A stretch of 64,000 nt of DNA from Planctomycetota bacterium (GTDB taxonomy: Bacteria > Planctomycetota > UBA11346). The DNA lies in NCBI GenBank assembly GCA_016745075.1, contig JADGDD010000002.1:194034-258033 (forward strand), written 5' to 3'. A program made the translations under genes and the position numbers. The notes beneath the pieces were generated by a model. That model did not search any database. It saw nothing but the letters and a program-made list of their open reading frames with translations, and was not told where the DNA came from. Below are positions 15,901-24,766 of the stretch, in pieces. Position 1 is the first letter of the stretch. Each line of letters begins with the position of its first letter.

Positions 15901-18323
15901 TGCGGTTTCCCAGTGGTGTAGGCAAGGCCATCAAGAAGAGCAGGAGTCCAGTGGAGTTCACACATGCCAGCGTGTACCTGTAGCCAAAAGGCTTCACCGG
16001 CAGCAATACTGTGCCGTAGTTCTGTGTCAGTATGCAGAGAGGCGTCTGTGACGAGGCGATAATCTGTAATGGTGGTGTCATATATCCACGCACAGTCATC
16101 AACGAGCCCTTGAGCATAGGCATCACGCAGGCTCAGTTGCCCTTGATCTGGTGTCTGCAAAAAGATTGTATCAATATCCCAAGTGAGAGCGGTGGTACTG
16201 GGAACACCAAGTAAGTTCCATCCTTTTTTCAAAGGCAGGTTTATGGCCTGTGTTTCTGGTGGACTTGCAAGTTGCGTAAGGAGGGGTTGTGTTGTGGTTG
16301 TCCAATAGCCTTTGCCTGGATGGAGCGTTGTACAGGAATTGTAACCTGCTGAGTCATAGCCAAGAATAGGTGTAGTTGCATCTATACCTAATTCATCGCG
16401 GTGTTGATATGTACCAGTAATTGGTAAGGAAAAAGGAAAGAGTCCAGTTTGTTGATTGAGTGACGGAATAGAATGAAGAAGATCAAGAACGGTAATCGGC
16501 AGGATTACCTTATCTGTGCGTTGTGTTCCAGTATTATCATATTCGGGGTACGTAATGGTGAGGGTAAGTGTATCTGCGCCGGTGTAATCTAGATTAGGTG
16601 TGTAATGAAGACCTGTGAGTGCAGTGCTGAGGTCTGCAATGGTACCAGCAACGTGTAGTATTGTTGACCCAGTATGCGCATCACCTTGGAGAACTGTCAG
16701 CCCAGTTGTATTGTCATATATAAGCGTGCCTTGTGTCACAGAAAGGTGTAACTGCACGGTGTCTAAAGCGGCCTTCGCTGTACCAAGACGAATGTCAGAA
16801 ATAAGGAGGTCAGTATTTTTGTATACACTTAGATCATCTGGTATTTCTAGGTCACGTGGATATAAGCGATATAAGGCCGCTCGTATTTTTTGGTGTAAGC
16901 CAGGTACGTGCAGAGCAAAGTCAGAAAAACCAGGTGCACCATCATCGTGCTGCAAACCTTGAAATAAAGAAAGGGTGCTGTAGCCACCACTGAGAGATTC
17001 AAAAATTTGTCGGCCATCATCACTGCCAGGAAATTCCACATCTTTAAATGCACTACAGAGCGCCTCAAAGCCAAAAGGTGTTTCACCAGTATTATGGTAA
17101 TATCCAGCGGTATCATCTCGTAAGGAAATAATATCATCGAGGACAATTTGCCGTTGAGTTGGAGATAAATCAGGTAAGGCGTTGAGGGGAACAAATAAGG
17201 AATGGGGTGCTGCTACTCGTGGAGTATCGCCAATTTTATCAGGTAAGGTTGGCGGAATATACCAGTTTTGAGCCCAGCCAACAATGGGGGTAGAATGAAG
17301 TGTTTGGGTCATGACTACAGAAAAGGCGGGGTGGTCAATTTTATGATCAGCGGCATAGGCGCGGCGGGCGATCCAGTTTGGGATCAATGATTTACTGGAA
17401 TAGGTATTGCGCGTACCAGTTGGGCAGTCATACGAACCAATAGGAAAACCAGAAAAGGAACGAATGGTCCAGGTAAACATCATATTAAACCAAGCGGCTT
17501 CTTCCACGGTATGGGTGATGCCTGTGCTATCTGTCCACTGCGAGGCATGACGAGATTGGCTATCGGTGAGTTCGAGATAACCATCAAGATCAACAGAATC
17601 GGTCAGAAAGGCCGTCCAAGTAACCATGCCACCTTCATCACAGTAAACATCCCAAACGGCATCAGATAATGTATCCGTATCTGGTGAGTATTGGTGTGCT
17701 ATCAGAAAGAGATTTTCTTGACGAATAAGAAACATATCCCAAGACATACGCGCTCGAATACGAGCGGCGAGTTCTGCTAGTTGTTCTTCACCGCGTAGGC
17801 GTGCCCAACCTTCCACCACGGTAATAGAGAGGTAGAGCAAAGCATTATCACCAGAGGGAACGCGTTGGTCGCCATCAAAAAATGGTTTGTCTAGATCATC
17901 GCCATTTGCTTGAGTAATACGGTAATATGGAAAGGGATGCCCTTGGTAAGATTGGGTTGGGTCGAGCTGAATATTCTCAAATGTTTGTAGGCCGCGTTCT
18001 ATCATATTTACTGCCGCAGCTTGGGTAATCAGGTGTCGTTCTGCAGCCCCAAGCCACGCCTGCCATGCGTAGCCCCATTCTGTGGGATTGGAGTAACCAA
18101 AACGTGCACGATGTTTGTATTTATAGGCACCGTTTGGTAAACCAAAGTCTGCCATCACTTCTTTGCTTAACCAATAATTGCTGTGAGAGTGGTACATGTC
18201 TTCCAGTACAGCTCGTTGGTCTGTTGTTAAATACTGACCTGTGGTTGTACCTTCAGCTGTATGCCCTATCGGAATAGTGGCTAGTGCAGTGAGCATAACT
18301 AAGGCAGAGAGGAGACGGTACAT
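15897..18323 (-). CDS. Exported multidomain protein with glycoamylase-like catalytic domain
   Basis: 808 residues with a signal peptide (MYRLLSALVMLTALATIPIGHTA). Residues about 20-490 look like an (alpha/alpha)6 barrel of the glycoamylase-like/GH144 kind: 'NPTEWGYAWQAWLGAAERHLI', a later 'VPSGDNALLYLSI' (compare 'vSsvDNg') and 'TPFGFEALCSAFKD' followed by 'FESLSGGYSTLSLFQGL'. Residues about 500-610 are a cadherin-like repeat of the type found in large secreted adhesins ('QGTLIYDNTTGL', 'LHYTPNLDYTGADTLTLTI'). The C-terminus holds a 'LPLKKGWNLLGVP' surface module. The start at 18323 gives the best signal peptide and has AGGG five bases upstream. It is divergent from an OpgG-family gene, which suggests glucan cleavage. 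The family call is tentative. Confidence 0.55.
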   Translation of the reverse strand: MYRLLSALVMLTALATIPIGHTAEGTTTGQYLTTDQRAVLEDMYHSHSNYWLSKEVMADFGLPNGAYKYKHRARFGYSNPTEWGYAWQAWLGAAERHLITQAAAVNMIERGLQTFENIQLDPTQSYQGHPFPYYRITQANGDDLDKPFFDGDQRVPSGDNALLYLSITVVEGWARLRGEEQLAELAARIRARMSWDMFLIRQENLFLIAHQYSPDTDTLSDAVWDVYCDEGGMVTWTAFLTDSVDLDGYLELTDSQSRHASQWTDSTGITHTVEEAAWFNMMFTWTIRSFSGFPIGSYDCPTGTRNTYSSKSLIPNWIARRAYAADHKIDHPAFSVVMTQTLHSTPIVGWAQNWYIPPTLPDKIGDTPRVAAPHSLFVPLNALPDLSPTQRQIVLDDIISLRDDTAGYYHNTGETPFGFEALCSAFKDVEFPGSDDGRQIFESLSGGYSTLSLFQGLQHDDGAPGFSDFALHVPGLHQKIRAALYRLYPRDLEIPDDLSVYKNTDLLISDIRLGTAKAALDTVQLHLSVTQGTLIYDNTTGLTVLQGDAHTGSTILHVAGTIADLSTALTGLHYTPNLDYTGADTLTLTITYPEYDNTGTQRTDKVILPITVLDLLHSIPSLNQQTGLFPFSLPITGTYQHRDELGIDATTPILGYDSAGYNSCTTLHPGKGYWTTTTQPLLTQLASPPETQAINLPLKKGWNLLGVPSTTALTWDIDTIFLQTPDQGQLSLRDAYAQGLVDDCAWIYDTTITDYRLVTDASLHTDTELRHSIAAGEAFWLQVHAGMCELHWTPALLDGLAYTTGKPQ

Positions 18324-18416
18324 GTTCCCTGTATCTTGAAAAAAAACAGAAAAAAGCAACGGACGATACGACGTTCCTTTACTTGCGTTGTGGACAAAAA
18401 AGTGGAGGCTGAAGCT

Positions 18417-19769
18417 GTGAGTTTCAATCGTACATCTGTGGTGTTGTCATTGCTCGCTACTGTTTGTGTGGGCGTGGGTGTCCTTGGTTGTGGTAACATG
18501 CCAGAGATTCCACAGGAAACATTACCAAGTCGTGGAGATAGCGCCGTATCGTGGGAGCAGGCGCAAACAGTCTTAGAAACAGAAGTAGCCAAAGAATTTA
18601 TTCTGCCAGATGTGTTAGCGATTAGCTATTTAGATATGTCACCACCGCCAGCAGATCCCGGACAGGTTGGTTTAGTCTTTAATGAAATAAATACGGTAAT
18701 GGGCGGCAGTCCTCTTGTCTATGACGATGGCTATAGCTGGCTACGGTGGTACCCACGGTTAGGGTCATTCAAACAACCGCTACAAGCTTCTTTTGCACAA
18801 GAGCCCGTATCGTGGTTTGATTATTCGTGGGATTATTGTAATGAGGGTATTTCCCCTCCTTTACCACATCCAGATGTCTTAACACCATCGGCACAAAAAA
18901 TATGTGGTTTTATGTGGGGGGCGCGTGCACATAGTTCCTCGCTTGGCTGGCCGCAACGAATTGTTCTTGATGGCAGTGGGTATATTCGCCCTATCCCAGC
19001 CGCCGCAGTAGCAGGTACGAGTTTTCGACTTGGTATGCTTGATTCACTATCAGGTAGTTTTTTACACCCTCTGGTGACGCATTGTGATATTGCACACCTA
19101 GAAGGCCGTACAATAACCTTTACCGTGGTCTATAATTCTCCTGCCTTTATTAATGTCTGTCAGTTGACCTATCAAGATCAAGGCGATAATCACTGTGTTG
19201 TAGACGTGCGTAGCCGAGTGCGTTTTCATGAACAAGCAAAAAGTTACAGTACGTGGCGCATTGGTATAGGCCCTGCGCTTTCTAGTATGTATTGGCGTGG
19301 GCCAGCAGAAATTATTGCTGAAGGAGGAGACCCTCAGCTTGCTACCACACATGCGCATGATGCGGATACGGTTGTGTTAATTGATGAAGTTGGCGGGCGC
19401 TGGCATCGGCCTATTATCAATCCGGGCAGTATCGTAAAGGTTCAGCGGTACACAGTTCGAGATACCTTACACGGTTTTGGTTTTATTCAGGCCGATAGGA
19501 CGGAAAGCCATTATACGGAATATCCGGCAGGTTATGCCTTACGGCCAAGTTATATGATTGAAAATTTCAAAGCTGTTTCTGCTGGGGTGCCCGTACCAAT
19601 GGAATTACAAATAGATATGTGGTGGGCAGAAAATGAATATTATGATAATACGGTGCTTGCGTTAATTCTTGGCGATAACGATTACCTTAGTTCACAAGAA
19701 CCTATTGATATTACCTATCGCTTAGTGGGAACGTTAGACCCTGTAGATCAAGGAACGCGTCTACCTTAA
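18417..19769 (+). CDS. OpgG/MdoG-family periplasmic glucan biosynthesis lipoprotein
   Basis: 450 residues. GTG at 18417 is preferred because GGAGG (18404-18408) is eight bases upstream and the product then starts with a compact lipoprotein signal ending VLGC (Cys25). The body follows the OpgG/OpgD family: 'YSWLRWYPR' early, 'CGFMWGARAHSSSLGWPQRIVLD' (first strand of the beta-sandwich, shortened in quotation: FMWGARAHS), 'IGIGPALSSMYWRGPAE', 'AHDADTVVLIDEVGGRWHRPIINP', 'HGFGFIQADRTESHY', 'RPSYMIENF' and 'ENEYYDNTVLALIL'. Proteobacterial members shape osmoregulated periplasmic beta-1,2-glucans, and E. coli OpgD is an endo-beta-1,2-glucanase (GH186). No glucosyltransferase OpgH is nearby. Its role here is probably with the divergent glycoamylase-like protein. 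Confidence 0.75.
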   Translation: MSFNRTSVVLSLLATVCVGVGVLGCGNMPEIPQETLPSRGDSAVSWEQAQTVLETEVAKEFILPDVLAISYLDMSPPPADPGQVGLVFNEINTVMGGSPLVYDDGYSWLRWYPRLGSFKQPLQASFAQEPVSWFDYSWDYCNEGISPPLPHPDVLTPSAQKICGFMWGARAHSSSLGWPQRIVLDGSGYIRPIPAAAVAGTSFRLGMLDSLSGSFLHPLVTHCDIAHLEGRTITFTVVYNSPAFINVCQLTYQDQGDNHCVVDVRSRVRFHEQAKSYSTWRIGIGPALSSMYWRGPAEIIAEGGDPQLATTHAHDADTVVLIDEVGGRWHRPIINPGSIVKVQRYTVRDTLHGFGFIQADRTESHYTEYPAGYALRPSYMIENFKAVSAGVPVPMELQIDMWWAENEYYDNTVLALILGDNDYLSSQEPIDITYRLVGTLDPVDQGTRLP

Positions 19770-20680
19770 GCTCGTGGGTGTGCGTGTTGGTAGACCGTGC
19801 GCAAATGCTCAATGCTGAGATGGGTATAAATTTGGGTCGTATTAATGCTGGAATGGCCAAGTAATTCTTGAACGCTGCGTATATCTGCACCGGCCTGTAA
19901 CAGATGAGTGGCAAAACTGTGGCGCAAAGTGTGTGGGCTGACTTTTGGAGAGAGATCACAAGAGCGAATAGACCGATCAATCAGACGGCGAATATCACGA
20001 TCATGCAAACGTTTACCGCGTACGCTTAAAAAAGCACCGCGTTCAGCATTATCGTAGGTTGTTCTGCCGTGGGCGGCATCTCGAAGCAAGAGATAGGACT
20101 CTAGAGCTTGTACCGCAGGACTACCGAGTGGTGCAAGTCGCTCTTTACGTCCTTTACCACGAACGACGACTAAACCTGAAAGTCTATCGATGGAACTATC
20201 GTTTAAGCTGACCAATTCACCAACACGCATGCCAGTTGAATAGAGCATTTCTAAAATAGCTCGGTCACGAACGGCGATAAAACCATCTCCCTGTGGAGCG
20301 GAAAGTAGCGCATCAATTTCAGAAGATTCTAAATAGAGTGGCAGGGGACGGGATTGTTTTGGTGGTCGTAGCATGCCCGCAGGATTGTAAGAGAGCCGTT
20401 CAGTACGAGCAAGAAAATTACCAAAAGAACGCAGGCTGGCAATCAGTCGTGCAATGCTTGAGGCGGCAAGTCCCGTAGCACTTTGGTCGGCAACAAAGGC
20501 ACGCAGACTGCGCCCTTCAAGCATATGAATGCTTGTGATATCTGGTGCTTCTTGTGCAAGCCATTCTAATAAACGTCGTAAATCACGGCGATAGGCTCGT
20601 AGAGTATGCTCACTCGCATTGCGGGCATCGCGCAGATAGTTGATGAAGGCATCGCAGCAGCCCGAAACAGATTCGTCCAT
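19766..20680 (-). CDS. xerC: Tyrosine recombinase XerC/XerD
   Basis: 304-residue site-specific recombinase. The N-terminal SAM-like DNA-binding domain is at about 8-95 ('FINYLRDARNASEHTLRAYRRDL'; catalytic domain about 110-300). Catalytic residues are all present: Arg in 'TGMRVGEL', Lys in 'GKGRKER', His-x-x-Arg in 'HTLRHSFA', His in 'GHSSINTTQ' and Tyr in 'IYTH'. Length and lack of extension fit the housekeeping Xer proteins that resolve chromosome dimers at dif rather than a phage integrase. The ATG at 20680 is preferred over an upstream TTG. Its 3' end overlaps that of the convergent opgG-like gene by four bases. No dif site was recognised nearby. Confidence 0.9.
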   Translation of the reverse strand: MDESVSGCCDAFINYLRDARNASEHTLRAYRRDLRRLLEWLAQEAPDITSIHMLEGRSLRAFVADQSATGLAASSIARLIASLRSFGNFLARTERLSYNPAGMLRPPKQSRPLPLYLESSEIDALLSAPQGDGFIAVRDRAILEMLYSTGMRVGELVSLNDSSIDRLSGLVVVRGKGRKERLAPLGSPAVQALESYLLLRDAAHGRTTYDNAERGAFLSVRGKRLHDRDIRRLIDRSIRSCDLSPKVSPHTLRHSFATHLLQAGADIRSVQELLGHSSINTTQIYTHLSIEHLRTVYQHAHPRA

Positions 20681-20755
20681 ATGGAGAAAGTATGAAGTCA
20701 GATAATTTCGTTCAACGTGCAAACGTTTTTGCTATGTGGTCATTTTCGTCATTGA

Positions 20756-21574
20756 ATGAGGGAAGGCATAATTGATACTCTGGGCGTGGAACATGATCCA
20801 AGCATATTTAGTGAAGCGGCGCGTTTGCTCCGTCCGTGTCAACGACTGTTGGTGTTGACGGGCGCGGGTTTTAGCGCTGATGCAGGGGTGCCAACATTTC
20901 GTGGAGCAGATGGCTTATGGAATGATGAAGAACTAATGCACCTTGCTAGTGCTCAAGGTTTTGCCGAAGACAGCGAGCGTGTGTGGGAGTGGTATAGAGA
21001 CCGTCGTTATCATATTTCTACTTGTGAACCACATGGTGGACAACGTTCCCTCGCTTTATTACAGAAGCATTTTCTTGGTCGTGTTTTAGTGGCTACGACC
21101 AATGAAGATGATCTGCTTGATCGCGCAGGTGTGCAACATGTTGTGCATGTTCATGGCAGTTTGTTTGATACCATCTGTAGCGCTGGTTGTGGTTGGCATG
21201 CTCGTGATACCGATGATAATGGGTTCAGTTTTTTACCGTGTGCACATTGTGGTGCACCTGTTCGGCCAGGGTCTGTTTGGTTTGGAGAACAGGTTTCTCC
21301 GTCCACACTTGAGCGGATTGAACGTTACCGAGCGGATGGGTGTATTGTTATTGGTTCTTCATCACTTGTGCAGCCTGTCTCCTCTATCCCAGCGGATATT
21401 GCCGTTTCGGGAAGACCGGTTATAGAAATTAACGCAGGAGAAACGCCGTTGTCTGCTTTGGCGGCTGTGTGTTTACGTGGACAGGCCTTGGATACATTAC
21501 CACATCTGGTTGATTTATTAACATCACGCACCGTGCAAGAGCAGCACCGCCGCGATTCTAATGAAGATGATTGA
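20756..21574 (+). CDS. Sir2-family NAD-dependent protein deacylase
   Basis: 272-residue sirtuin. NAD-binding motif 'GAGFSADAGVPTFRG'; zinc ribbon Cys pairs CSAGC and CAHC; catalytic His in 'HVHGSL'; 'RPGSVWFGE' and 'GSSSLVQP' complete the Rossmann core. The Y-x-x-R signature of class III (CobB/SIRT5-type) enzymes, which bind succinyl or malonyl lysine, is present in 'WYRDRR'. The usual 'TQNID' motif reads 'TTNED', keeping Asn and Asp but replacing Gln and Ile. It is divergent from xerC and overlaps tilS by 14 bases, so it is likely cotranscribed with it. Deacylation is well supported; acyl preference is inferred. Confidence 0.88.
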   Translation: MREGIIDTLGVEHDPSIFSEAARLLRPCQRLLVLTGAGFSADAGVPTFRGADGLWNDEELMHLASAQGFAEDSERVWEWYRDRRYHISTCEPHGGQRSLALLQKHFLGRVLVATTNEDDLLDRAGVQHVVHVHGSLFDTICSAGCGWHARDTDDNGFSFLPCAHCGAPVRPGSVWFGEQVSPSTLERIERYRADGCIVIGSSSLVQPVSSIPADIAVSGRPVIEINAGETPLSALAAVCLRGQALDTLPHLVDLLTSRTVQEQHRRDSNEDD

Positions 21575-22931
21575 TGAAGTGACGATCACATGCGTAGATC
21601 TGCCAGAAGCAGGTACAGATCTTTTGGTCGCAGTGAGTGGCGGTATTGATAGCATCGTTTTATTAGATGTTCTAGTCGCTGATGGTCGTTGGCCGATAAC
21701 GGTTTTTCATTTAAATCATAATCTACGAGAAGAAGCGGCAGCAGATGCAGCATTTGTAAAGCACTGTACGGAAGCATACGATGTTCCACTTATTGTGGAG
21801 AATAAACATGTTCAGTCACTTGCAGAGAAATGGAGTTGTGGGGTAGAGGAGGCTGGTCGTCGATGTCGCTATGATGCACTTGCCGAACATGCAGAACGTT
21901 TGCAGATACCAATAATCGTCACCGCTCACCATCAAGACGACCAAGTGGAAACGGTGCTCAGTCATATTTTTCGTGGCGCAGGTGCTACTGGTTTGGGCGG
22001 CATGCGTAGCAACCGTGTGTTCAATCAGAACTGTACAATATGGCGACCATTTTTGCAGACCAAACGCTTGGATATTGAAGCCCATGCTCAAAGACAGCAG
22101 CTCCAATGGCAAGAAGATAGCAGTAATACAGACACTCGTTTTCAACGTAACTTTTTTCGCCACTGTGTTATTCCACAATTTGAAACAGCAGCCCCTGGTT
22201 TTTGCGATGCTCTCACTGAATTTGCGGACAATAAACAACAATCTGTTGATCTTCTCAGGGAACAAACAACAGATTGGCTCAGGGACCATCATCAAGAAAC
22301 ATGTTTTGTGATAGACGAAACATTCCGGCAGGCCGATGATAAATGGCAGGAACATGTCTGTTATCAATTTCTTACGGCGATGGCGGCACCTATGAGCAGA
22401 AGAATTGTGCGCATTTTTCTTGATCTGTGCCTTGGCGATAACGGACGACAATGTGTACTCGGAGCATATACTTTCCAAAACACACAAAAGGGCATAAAGT
22501 GGGCTAGCGAACAATCATCTCTGTTTTGCTTAACAACAGATCATCATATAGAGAACATTGGATCTGAAAAACACAGCTACCATGATGGCGATATGTGCTT
22601 GCAGATACAGCTCATTCACAAACCGCAGAACAAACAGGTCACCAATAATTTAGAAGCCTATTTAGATCGCCAAGCATGTGTAGGATACCTACAATGGCGT
22701 ATGATTGATTTGGCTGAGCGTTGGCATCCACTTGGAGCAGGTGGCAGTAAGCGAGCATTAGATTATTTGAAAGATAAAAAAGTTTCTGCCATGTACCGGC
22801 GGCAATGGCCAGTGCTCGCTGATGAAGCTGGTATTGTTTGGATACCTGGTTGGACCATTGCCCATCGCGTTCGGATAACAGACGCTACCGATATGGTTCT
22901 CTGGTGTCAGCACAGCAAGCTGGCTGAGTAA
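21561..22931 (+). CDS. tilS: tRNA(Ile)-lysidine synthetase
   Basis: 456 residues. TilS attaches lysine to C34 of the CAU-anticodon isoleucine tRNA using ATP, changing its codon from AUG to AUA. The PP-loop 'AVSGGIDSIVLL' lies at about 23-34; 'VFHLNHNLREEA' and 'TAHHQDDQVETVL' follow in the N-terminal catalytic domain, with 'IWRPFL' as in the family. The C-terminal tRNA-binding domain has 'RWHPLGAGGSKRALDYLKDKKVS'-type sequence (key part RWHPLGAGG). Start: ATG 21561 or ATG 21567, both inside the end of the sirtuin gene; neither has a strong Shine-Dalgarno, which suggests coupling. Confidence 0.94.
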   Translation: MKMIDEVTITCVDLPEAGTDLLVAVSGGIDSIVLLDVLVADGRWPITVFHLNHNLREEAAADAAFVKHCTEAYDVPLIVENKHVQSLAEKWSCGVEEAGRRCRYDALAEHAERLQIPIIVTAHHQDDQVETVLSHIFRGAGATGLGGMRSNRVFNQNCTIWRPFLQTKRLDIEAHAQRQQLQWQEDSSNTDTRFQRNFFRHCVIPQFETAAPGFCDALTEFADNKQQSVDLLREQTTDWLRDHHQETCFVIDETFRQADDKWQEHVCYQFLTAMAAPMSRRIVRIFLDLCLGDNGRQCVLGAYTFQNTQKGIKWASEQSSLFCLTTDHHIENIGSEKHSYHDGDMCLQIQLIHKPQNKQVTNNLEAYLDRQACVGYLQWRMIDLAERWHPLGAGGSKRALDYLKDKKVSAMYRRQWPVLADEAGIVWIPGWTIAHRVRITDATDMVLWCQHSKLAE

Positions 22932-22932
22932 T

Positions 22933-23292
22933 TTACCGAGATCGTCGGGCTAGTCGATAACGGATGCTCGTGCAGCCAACCCCTTCTTGTTGCAGTCGTT
23001 CCAGTAAACGGTGGTGGTGATATTGTTTTAATTCCGAAAGCATCATCGAGTCGCCAACTTCTAAGACCAGTGCCTTTGGCGAAAGTTGGACAGGCTTAAT
23101 AATGGCAACCATCTTCTCTGGAAATAATTCTTTTAAAACAGAATACACTGTTTGCATGCGTTTCATGGAACGAAATTCAGAGCTTTTGCTCCATTGCCCA
23201 ACAATTTCGCCAATGTCATGGGCTACGCGCGGTTTAGTGCGGTATTTTCTCGCTAACTCAAGGTCACGTCGAGGATTAGGAGTATAAGCCAT
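22933..23292 (-). CDS. DUF721/DciA-like protein
   Basis: 119 residues. The middle and C-terminal section (about 45-110: 'VYSVLKELFPEKM', then 'LSPKALVLEVGDSMMLSELKQY') is the DUF721 fold. DciA, the best-studied member, loads replicative helicase DnaB in bacteria lacking DnaC. The N-terminus is basic. The ATG at 23292 is preferred over an in-frame TTG two codons upstream. It is convergent with tilS (one base between stops) and divergent from the AST operon. Confidence 0.75.
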   Translation of the reverse strand: MAYTPNPRRDLELARKYRTKPRVAHDIGEIVGQWSKSSEFRSMKRMQTVYSVLKELFPEKMVAIIKPVQLSPKALVLEVGDSMMLSELKQYHHHRLLERLQQEGVGCTSIRYRLARRSR

Positions 23293-23356
23293 ATGCAAAT
23301 TCTATCTAATGAGGAGCAGGTGCAATCGGCATTTTAGTGGAAAATGACACGAGATA

Positions 23357-23365
23357 TGGTATACT
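23357..23365 (+). promoter_or_regulatory. Extended -10 promoter of the AST operon
   Basis: TGG followed by TATACT (23360-23365) forms an extended -10 element 17 bases before the aminotransferase ATG; the leader holds GGAG at 23373-23376. No good -35 is seen, as is common with extended -10 promoters. Confidence 0.5.
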
Positions 23366-23382
23366 ATTGGTAGGAGAGTGCC

Positions 23383-24765
23383 ATGGGACAGACAGAGGGT
23401 GAATTATTTTTTTCTGATGTACGCGTACGTGAAGCAAAGCGTTTGCTCGCAGAAGCAGTGGCAGAGCATAGTAACCATCTGCATGGTGTGCGACCAGCAG
23501 ATGAAGGTCGGGTAGAGTCGTATGAAGCGGTTCTGCAAGCCTTTGCTGCTGCGCGTGGTGCGCCTCTTTTTTACAAATATGTTGGCAGTGGTATTGGCAA
23601 CGGTGCTTTGGTAGAGCTTGCAGACGGTAGCGTGAAGTATGATCTTATTAGCGGCATCGGTGTGCATGGCTGGGGTCATAGTCATCCAGATATTATTGCT
23701 GCTGGTATAGATGCGGCTTTAAGTGATGTGGTCATGCAAGGCAACTTACAGCAAAATGCGGTTGCGTTAGATGTCATGCAGCTTTTTCTGCAATTAGCGC
23801 AGAAAAAAGGAGCGCAGTTAGCGCATTGTTTTTTGACAACATCAGGAGCAATGGCTAATGAAAATGCACTAAAAATTGCTTGTCAAAAAACAGGTGGTAG
23901 CCGTGTACTTGCTTTCTCACATTGTTTTGCCGGAAGAACGTTGGCGTTGGCACAGGTTACGGATAAGGCCCTTTATCGCTCTGGTTTGCCAGATACGTTG
24001 GCGGTTGATTATGTGCCATTTTATGACGCAACGGACCCAGAAGGTTCTACGCAACGATCTTGCGATGTCGTGCAGACTTTAATTGAGCGTTGGCCGAAAG
24101 CGCATGCCAGTATGATCTTTGAACTTATCCAAGGTGAAGGTGGATATTATCCAGGAGAGAGAAAATATTTCCGCAAACTTATGAGTATTGTACGTGATGC
24201 AGGTATATTGGTTCATGTTGATGAAATACAAACTTTTGGCCGTACGGATCATGCTTTTGCTTTTCAACATTTTGAATGTGATGACTTAGTAGATATGGTA
24301 ACGGTTGGGAAATACAGTCAAACCTGTGCGACCTTGTATAAGAAAGAATTACAACCGCGTCCAGGTCTTTTGTCACAAACGTTTACCGCTTCAAGTTCTG
24401 CGCTTCATGCAGCTCGCGTTTTATTAAAAGAAATGTGTGATGGAGATTTATTTGGTTCAGAAGGTCGTATTACCACAGGAGCACAATTCTTTAGTGATGG
24501 TTTGTTGGCGATAAGTCAGCGTCATCCAGAATTAGTTAGTGGTCCCTTTGGGTACGGAGCGATGTGTGCATGTACCCCGTATGGTGGTGATCTAGATCGT
24601 GCCGTAGATTTATCGCGTCGTTTATTTGATGCTGGTATTCTATCATTTGTTGCAGGTTCTTATCCTAAACGCATTCGATTTTTACCGCCTGTAGCAGTGA
24701 TGAGTAAGGATGCTATGACTGATGCCCTCGCTATTATTGAAGCTGTTCTAGTAGAGGGGGCGTAA
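23383..24765 (+). CDS. Class III aminotransferase, succinylornithine transaminase-like
   Basis: 460 residues, fold-type I PLP enzyme. The glycine-rich 'TTSGAMANENALKIA', 'FSHCFAGRT', the cofactor Asp in 'VDEIQTFGRT' and the candidate Schiff-base lysine in 'VGKYSQTC' (Lys310) are visible. It heads the astA-astD-astB genes, so succinylornithine to glutamate semialdehyde transamination (AstC role) is the simplest job. However, it is about 55 residues longer than AstC at the N-terminus and its lysine region resembles L-lysine 6-aminotransferases more than the usual K-G-L-G-G-G of AstC/ArgD. It has a good Shine-Dalgarno and sits one base before astA. Confidence 0.75.
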   Translation: MGQTEGELFFSDVRVREAKRLLAEAVAEHSNHLHGVRPADEGRVESYEAVLQAFAAARGAPLFYKYVGSGIGNGALVELADGSVKYDLISGIGVHGWGHSHPDIIAAGIDAALSDVVMQGNLQQNAVALDVMQLFLQLAQKKGAQLAHCFLTTSGAMANENALKIACQKTGGSRVLAFSHCFAGRTLALAQVTDKALYRSGLPDTLAVDYVPFYDATDPEGSTQRSCDVVQTLIERWPKAHASMIFELIQGEGGYYPGERKYFRKLMSIVRDAGILVHVDEIQTFGRTDHAFAFQHFECDDLVDMVTVGKYSQTCATLYKKELQPRPGLLSQTFTASSSALHAARVLLKEMCDGDLFGSEGRITTGAQFFSDGLLAISQRHPELVSGPFGYGAMCACTPYGGDLDRAVDLSRRLFDAGILSFVAGSYPKRIRFLPPVAVMSKDAMTDALAIIEAVLVEGA

Positions 24766-24766
24766 G

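Noticed and set aside
20681..20755. dif-type recombination site next to xerC
   Set aside because: No pair of inverted 11-bp arms with a six-base centre is visible in this or the neighbouring gaps.
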